Assembly: GCA_019633425.1 (NCBI GenBank) | Contig: WSUB01000002.1 | Span: 372,001-436,000, forward strand | Direction of reading: 5' to 3' | DNA length: 64,000 bases | Source of the DNA: Tulasnella sp. 424 | Taxonomy: Eukaryota; Basidiomycota; Agaricomycetes; Cantharellales; Tulasnellaceae | In this document: one piece after another, positions 58,474 to 64,000 of the stretch | How the letters are laid out: each line of letters begins with the position of its first letter | Position numbering within the stretch: the first letter of the stretch is position 1 | Position numbers and translations under genes: made by a program | Notes under the pieces: model-generated | Databases searched by the model: none | The model's input: only the letters and a program-made list of their open reading frames with translations | Told to the model about the DNA's origin: nothing

Positions 58474-61400
58474 ATGCCCGCCCGCAAGCCTGTCACACCG
58501 TCAAATGAAGGCGGGAGACCCCTTCCCCCAACAACATCCATTAATTTTGACCTCGAAGTTTCCCGTCTCCAAACGTTTTCCCCTCCGCCAGCTCCTCCAG
58601 CATACGGTGCTCGCGCTCGTCCTCAATCGCGCACCGCGACCCGAACGCCAGTGAGAGTCCCTGCGTCAGCTGGCCTGCCATCCTCAGCGGGGAACAGGTA
58701 TCCCGTGATACATATGCCCGTCCCGAAGACGCCAGAGCAGACATCTCCCGTGTCTCCGCTCTTGCAGTACCAGGAGACGGGCACGCGCCCTCTTACGACC
58801 GTCACGCCAGCTTACGATTACGGATATCCCGCCTACAACCCTCCCGACAACCAAACATACCAACGGCCGGGATATTTCGCCTACGACGCTTATGACCAGC
58901 ACCGTTATTCGAACACTTATCAGATGGCCGTCTCACCGGGTGACGCCGTCGGCGCCGACTTGGGGGAGGGAGATAGGTCGTACGACAGTATGATTGTTCC
59001 TCAGACAACGTACAACCACGTTCGTGGAGACGATCCCTTCGAGGAGTATGCTGGCTCCCAAGAAGGAACTTTGTATAATCCTGAAGACGAGCGAATTGAG
59101 AAGATGGAGGCACAGTATAGCGATGAAAAGGTCCGTTACGGAGTTCCGCCTGAAGAACCGACCGCTAGAAGAAGAACACGGCTGAAGAAAAAGGTCGTCT
59201 TGACCGATGGAAATCTGGTGGTCGACTTGCCGGTACCGTCCCATCTTCGAATCGGCATCATGAACCCAATGGACGAGATGAAGACTGTCCGGTGAGTTCG
59301 CCGGTCCCAGCGACATGGTAACCCGTCGGCTCTCATGGTCTCACAAACGCGCTTGCAAGATACACCGCTGTCACATGTGATGCGGATGATTTTGAAGCAG
59401 AACGGTATAGCTTGCGACAGAATTGGTCTGGTCGTGACACAGAGTTGTTGGTTCGTCTTGCCTTGAATGAGGTTTTGCTCGACTGCTAAAGTAGACTCCA
59501 CTTCCCAGATCGCCATTACCATGTACAACGTAAGACCTTCTCCGTACCTCTAAGGCTCTTAACATTGACGCGTGCCAATTTAAGGAAGACGAGATACTAC
59601 TGACGCGGACGCTCTACGGGGTCATGCAGGGTATCAGTCACTTGTGTTCTCGTAAAAATAGCAAAACCTGGGGAGACGGTGCTTGGAAGAAGGTGTCGGT
59701 TTACATACTCCCCGCTTTGATCGAGCCTGACAGTTCTTGACCTTGTTCAGGTCGTGGTTTGTATCATTTCCGATGGACGGAAGAATATCCACCCGCGCGT
59801 GCTTGATTGTCTTGCAGCGCTCGGTAAGCCATTGCCCAGCAGTATCTGGACCATCATCTCTCACACTGCTACGCCAAATAGGTGTCTATCAAGACGGTGT
59901 AATGAAGAGTCGCATGAAGGACAAAGACGTCACTGCTCACGTCTTCGAGTATACCACGACGTTCGGTCTCGATCCTGACCTCAAGTTCAAGTATCCCGAT
60001 AAAGGAGTTGTTCCCACGCAAATCATATTCTGTCTTAAGGAGAAGAACGCGAAGAAGATCAATAGTCATCGTTGGTTCTTCAATGCTTTCGGTCGATTAC
60101 TTCAGGTGCGCCGTGCTGCTACAAGGTCTTCGAAGACCGCTGCTCCCTGACCTTGACGACCTCCCAGCCCAACGTCTGCGTTCTCTTGGACGTCGGAACA
60201 AGACCGGGAGTCAAGAGTCTCTACCATATCTGGAAAGCGTTCGATGTGAATTCCAATGTAGCTGGAGCCTGTGGTGAGATTGCCGCGTACAAGGGACGAT
60301 ATTGGTCCGCTCTTCACAATCCTCTCGGTACGCCCCCGGCTTGTTGTAAACTGCATCTACTTATTCACTCGTCCACGTTTTTACGCTAGTGGCTGCCCAA
60401 AACTTCGAGTATAAAATGAGCAACATCCTGGACAAGCCCTGGGAGAGCGTCTGCGGGTACATCAGTGTCCTTCCTGGAGCGTTTTCAGCTTACAGGTCAG
60501 GACTCGTCGTGGATACCGTAAATCTGCGCTAATAAAAACTCCTTCAGGTATATTGCTTTGCAAAATGATCGAAACGGCGTGGGTCCATTGGCGTCCTACT
60601 TTAAGGGAGAGGTACTCTCTGGCGCGGATGCCGACATCTTCACGTCCAATATGTGTGCGTCCCTTCTCGAGCGAAGCTACTTCCGGAAGTCACTGATGTG
60701 TCCGCTCCTATAGATCTTGCTGAGGATGTCAGTTACTAGAAATTTTGCGACGCGCGCTCGATCACTGACCTTCCCCCCTTTAGCGGATCCTATGTTTTGA
60801 GCTAGTGGCGAAAGCCAAAGCCAGCTGGTATGTGTGATATCCTGCTTGTTATGACCAAGCGAGCCTAATTATCCGCCCACTGTAGGGTTCTGAAATACGT
60901 CCAAAGCGCGGTCGGTGAAACCGACGTGCCAGACTCTTTGGCCGAGTTCATCGCGCAACGTCGCCGGTGGCTTAATGGTTCACTTTTTGCGGCAACATAC
61001 GCTTTGGTTCACCTACCTCAGATCGTAAGCACGTTCCCAAAACGACTTCGATGAGGTGCTGAATATCGGCACCCTCGTAAGCTCCGATCAGGCCACGGCT
61101 CCTTCCGAAAGTGTGTATTGGTCTTCGAGGCACTATTCAACCTTGTTGCTCTTGTATTTGCTTGGTTCGGAATTGTGAGTACCTGCACTGCTAAAGCGCT
61201 CCGGACGTTAATCTCCTGCTATAGGCAAACTACTATCTTTTCTTCGTAAGGTGTCTCGATCATTTTGACCGATTTGCCCTCTAAAATATCCCGTCATTTG
61301 GTTTAGGTGATCCTTACCAGTGCCATCGAGGACCCTGTGTTCAAAATCCCAACCATCCGCTACTTCAACTACATCTTCCATGTAAATCAGCCGCACCTGC

Positions 61401-62463
61401 TTCTGTTGATTGCTTTACACTCATTCGGGCCCCCTTGCTCCACAGTTCTCATACGCAGCTACACTGGCATCGGTATTCGTCCTGGCTATGGGTAACAAAC
61501 CGAAGGCGTCACAGTGGAAATACAAAGTAGTCACCATATTCTTCTCACTGCTCACGGTTTACATGGTCGGATGTGCTATTGTGTGCACGGTTCGAGCCGC
61601 CCAGAACCTGCAAGATCAGCTATTCGTCCGAATGATCGTCTCGATTGCTTCAACTTATGGAATTTATTTCGCTGCAAGCTTCATGGCACTGGATCCTTGG
61701 CACATGTTCACGAGTTTCATCCCATACATTATTCTTTCGCCAATGTATCTCAACATCCTCACTATTTACGCGTTTTGTAACCTCGATGATGTGAGTTCGA
61801 CCGCAATAGTTTCGCGATTCCCCTTGCACTAAACAACGCGCCTCCTAGATATCATGGGGTACCAAGGACGACGGGAAGGTCGATGACCTTGGAACGGTCA
61901 AAGAAGCGGACCCTGGCATGGTGGAATTGGAAATCGTGGCTGAACCTGGGGACGTCAACACTGCATATCTAGAGGCTCTCAACAACATCAAGACCCGTCG
62001 ACCGTTTCTAGGCGACATAAAACGTGCTCAATCCCAGGGCGAGAAGGAACAAGCGACAAAAGATTACTACGCCAGCGTACGGACGAATGTGGGTACTTAC
62101 CGTATTGAGTGTCACAACTACCGTTTAACAACCGACTTCGGATCAGGTCCTCCTTTCCTGGATTTTGACGAATGTCAGTGATGTAATCTCCACCGCCATT
62201 TCTGATATTGATACTGATGTCCGTACAGGGTCTTCTCATGGTATTCATACTCAGCGGCGACTCTCTGAAATCTACGTTCAGCGATGCTGCCCAGTCGTCC
62301 AAGACTCGTGTATACATGACATTTATTCTCGTTTTCGTTGCTGCAACAAGCTCTGTTGTAAGTATTCTAATCTACCTATTGCATCGATACGCGGCTGACT
62401 GTTACGTATCAGCGTTTTCTCGGCTCTTCCGTTTATTTCGTCACTCGCATTTTCACCCATTGA
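58474..62463 (+). CDS. CHS: Chitin synthase, division 1 (class I-III type)
   Basis: Many short exons; exon 1 is 58474-59291. A disordered Pro/Tyr-rich N-terminus precedes the chitin synthase N domain ([40 protein letters not shown]). The catalytic core has [67 protein letters not shown] and the signature [17 protein letters not shown]-terminal membrane segments follow, with SWGTKDDGK between them and the ending [16 protein letters not shown]. The enzyme polymerises N-acetylglucosamine from UDP-GlcNAc into wall chitin at the plasma membrane. All exons checked keep phase and no catalytic motif is missing. It lies about 7 kb from FKS. Confidence 0.93.
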
Positions 62464-62718
62464 CAAGCATACGTGCATTTGTATCTTAATATAAAGCAAT
62501 CGTTTGCATGCTATCGCACATCTTTGCCGTTCACGTCGCCTGCGAGAAGAGGCTTTGAGTGATTCCGCTTGCCTCGCTTATTGTTGGCGGCATTGGAGAC
62601 GAAGGAGCGCTGGGAGCAATGAATTGACCCCTGGCTCCTCCCGAATCAAGTAAAAGGCACGTGATCATTTCTTGATGAGATTTTCACCCCCAACACCAAC
62701 AACCGAATTCCTCAGAAG

Positions 62719-64000
62719 ATGGACGACGGACTCATACTAAACATCGATCTAGACTACACAAAGCCAAAGAAGAGCGGCAATAATAGTGCTAAATCAGCCG
62801 AAAGGTTTGTAGTTCACTTCCCTCCGGCAGCTACTTGCTCATTCTCTCTCCAGTCCTTCCACTGCACCGCCTGTGAGACAAAAGCAAAGTCGCCCATTAC
62901 ATATAAGCCGGGACGAAGAATCTGGGCCGCCGAGGAAGCGTCAGAGGGTGCTCTCCTCTCTCAAGCCCAAGACACCCCAAACATGGCCTTCGACAGTCCC
63001 TGTCGCAACACCACCACAGGCCTCAAAGGACCAAGACGGTCCTCAGCCATCAAGACCTACAGGCCCTGTAATCTCATCTCTGTTTACCTCGAATCCAATC
63101 GTCGAACTTCCGTCAGTTCCGTTGGCACCCACGAAACCCCAAGCTCCCAGTAATGCACCTCTCAAGGACGATTCCACCTTCGAAGGCTTAGGGCTGAACC
63201 CGCTTCTCACTGCACATCTCCGAGAAAGGATGAATATCGTTAAACCGACTTCTGTTCAAAGAGCTTCGCTCTCCGCAATCCTCCACCAAAGCCCATCCGA
63301 TCGACGGGACTTGTTCATTCAGTCACAGACAGGTTCCGGCAAGACTCTATCCTTCCTGCTTCCAATCATCCACGACCTTCTTCCACTCAGCTCGCTATCG
63401 TACATCGACCGATCTGTTGGAACGTTGGCGATAATAGTTGCACCCACGAGGGAACTCGCCCAGCAAATCTCGGAGGTCCTCAACACCTTGCTTCAAATGC
63501 GATTAAGGGAAGCAAACTCCGACGCATCTGAAGCAGACCTTGGGCCCAGGCTCACCCGTTGGCTTGTCTCTGGGCTTCTGGTCGGTGGAGGTACACGAAC
63601 ACACGACAAAGCGCGACTTCGAAAAGGACTTCCGATCCTTGTTGCCACCCCGGGTCGACTCCTGGATCACTTACAGAATACCGAGTCGTTCAAAGTTGCA
63701 AAATGCCGCTGGCTGGTTCTCGATGAAGCCGATCGGTTGATGGAGCTGGGGTTCCAAGACACTCTCGAGGGTATTATCAAGGCTCTCGATGGTCGTCGTA
63801 ACCTCGCGTTAGCGGCAGCCAAGAACGGCGACACTTTCGGGGGAGAAGTTATTGGAGGATGGAACTGGGGTCCAAGGAGACAGACCATTCTGTGTTCAGC
63901 CACAATGCGGGAAGATGTTGAGAAGCTGGCAGGCACCACTCTCCATGACCCATTGATCATCAAAGGCGTCGCCAATGAATTAGGATCTTCCGTCAAAGCT
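62719..64000 (+). CDS. DBP7: DEAD-box ATP-dependent RNA helicase Dbp7-like, partial (3' end outside window)
   Basis: Exon 1 is 62719-62804; exon 2 starts at 62854 and stays open to the window end. A basic, Pro/Ser-rich N-terminal extension (RKRQRVLSSLKPKTPQTWPS) precedes the helicase core. Visible motifs are F-E-G-L-G-L-N then PTSVQ (Q motif), SQTGSGKT (I), APTRELAQQ (Ia), GG and TPGRLLDHL (Ib), VLDEADRLMELGF (II) and CSATMR (III). The spacing, the long inserts between motifs and the RRQTILCSATMREDVEKLAG segment fit the Dbp7/DDX31 family, nucleolar helicases needed for 60S ribosomal subunit assembly. The second RecA domain is not in the window. Confidence 0.88.

Noticed and set aside
1..64000. 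Search for CRISPR arrays, bacterial operons, intact transposons, rRNA and long terminal repeats
   Set aside because: None was seen. The only substantial repeat is the U2-containing tandem duplication.

Overview
The window is nuclear DNA of a filamentous basidiomycete, most likely an Agaricomycotina species. The evidence is the many short GT-AG introns (about 45-85 nt), pyrimidine-rich leaders, and a fungal gene set: beta-1,3-glucan synthase, a division 1 chitin synthase, a G-protein alpha subunit, a fungal-type hemerythrin and a Dbp7-type helicase. I did not try to name the species. Nearly every gene is split, so the CDS spans below run from start codon to stop codon with introns inside. Exons were joined by hand from splice motifs and reading-frame phase.

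Layout. 1-2.65 kb: a partial hydrophilic protein and a GLTSCR-domain (SWI/SNF-type) protein, both on the minus strand. 2.65-9.3 kb: gene-poor DNA with a cluster of perfect inverted repeats and a possible decayed PH-like fragment. 9.3-10.8 kb: a disordered Ser/Pro-rich protein. 10.8-15.8 kb: gene-poor. 15.8-20.4 kb: an acidic unknown protein, a membrane-anchored Grx6/Grx7-type glutaredoxin, and a divergent single-pass membrane protein with a DUF4097-like ectodomain. 20.3-23.6 kb: a diverged tandem duplication carrying two U2 snRNA genes. It is broken by a 100-N assembly gap and contains pseudogene ends of both flanking genes. 23.4-25.5 kb: a mucin-like secreted protein. 25.5-28.3 kb: no gene seen.

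28.3-38.3 kb: a nuclear protein whose helical core resembles the AFF C-terminal homology domain, an O-fucosyltransferase-like type II membrane enzyme, a divergent G-alpha and a hemerythrin-like protein with a possible mitochondrial presequence. 38.3-41.1 kb: no gene seen. 41.1-44.9 kb: a small zinc-ribbon-like protein, mitochondrial Qri7/TsaD and a flavin-reductase-like protein. 45.1-64 kb: FKS glucan synthase, a DUF1349 protein, an F-box/LRR-type protein with a Lys/Glu repeat and RGG tail, a TMBIM/Bax-inhibitor protein, chitin synthase, and the 5' part of DBP7.

Functional themes. The two main structural cell-wall polymer synthases, FKS and CHS, lie about 7 kb apart, with a membrane stress regulator (TMBIM) directly upstream of CHS. 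Several other genes act in the secretory pathway or at the surface: the glutaredoxin, fucosyltransferase, mucin-like protein and DUF4097-like protein. The most unusual locus is the U2 duplication. The RNA and a 40-bp upstream block are preserved in both copies, while the protein-coding ends carried along have decayed.
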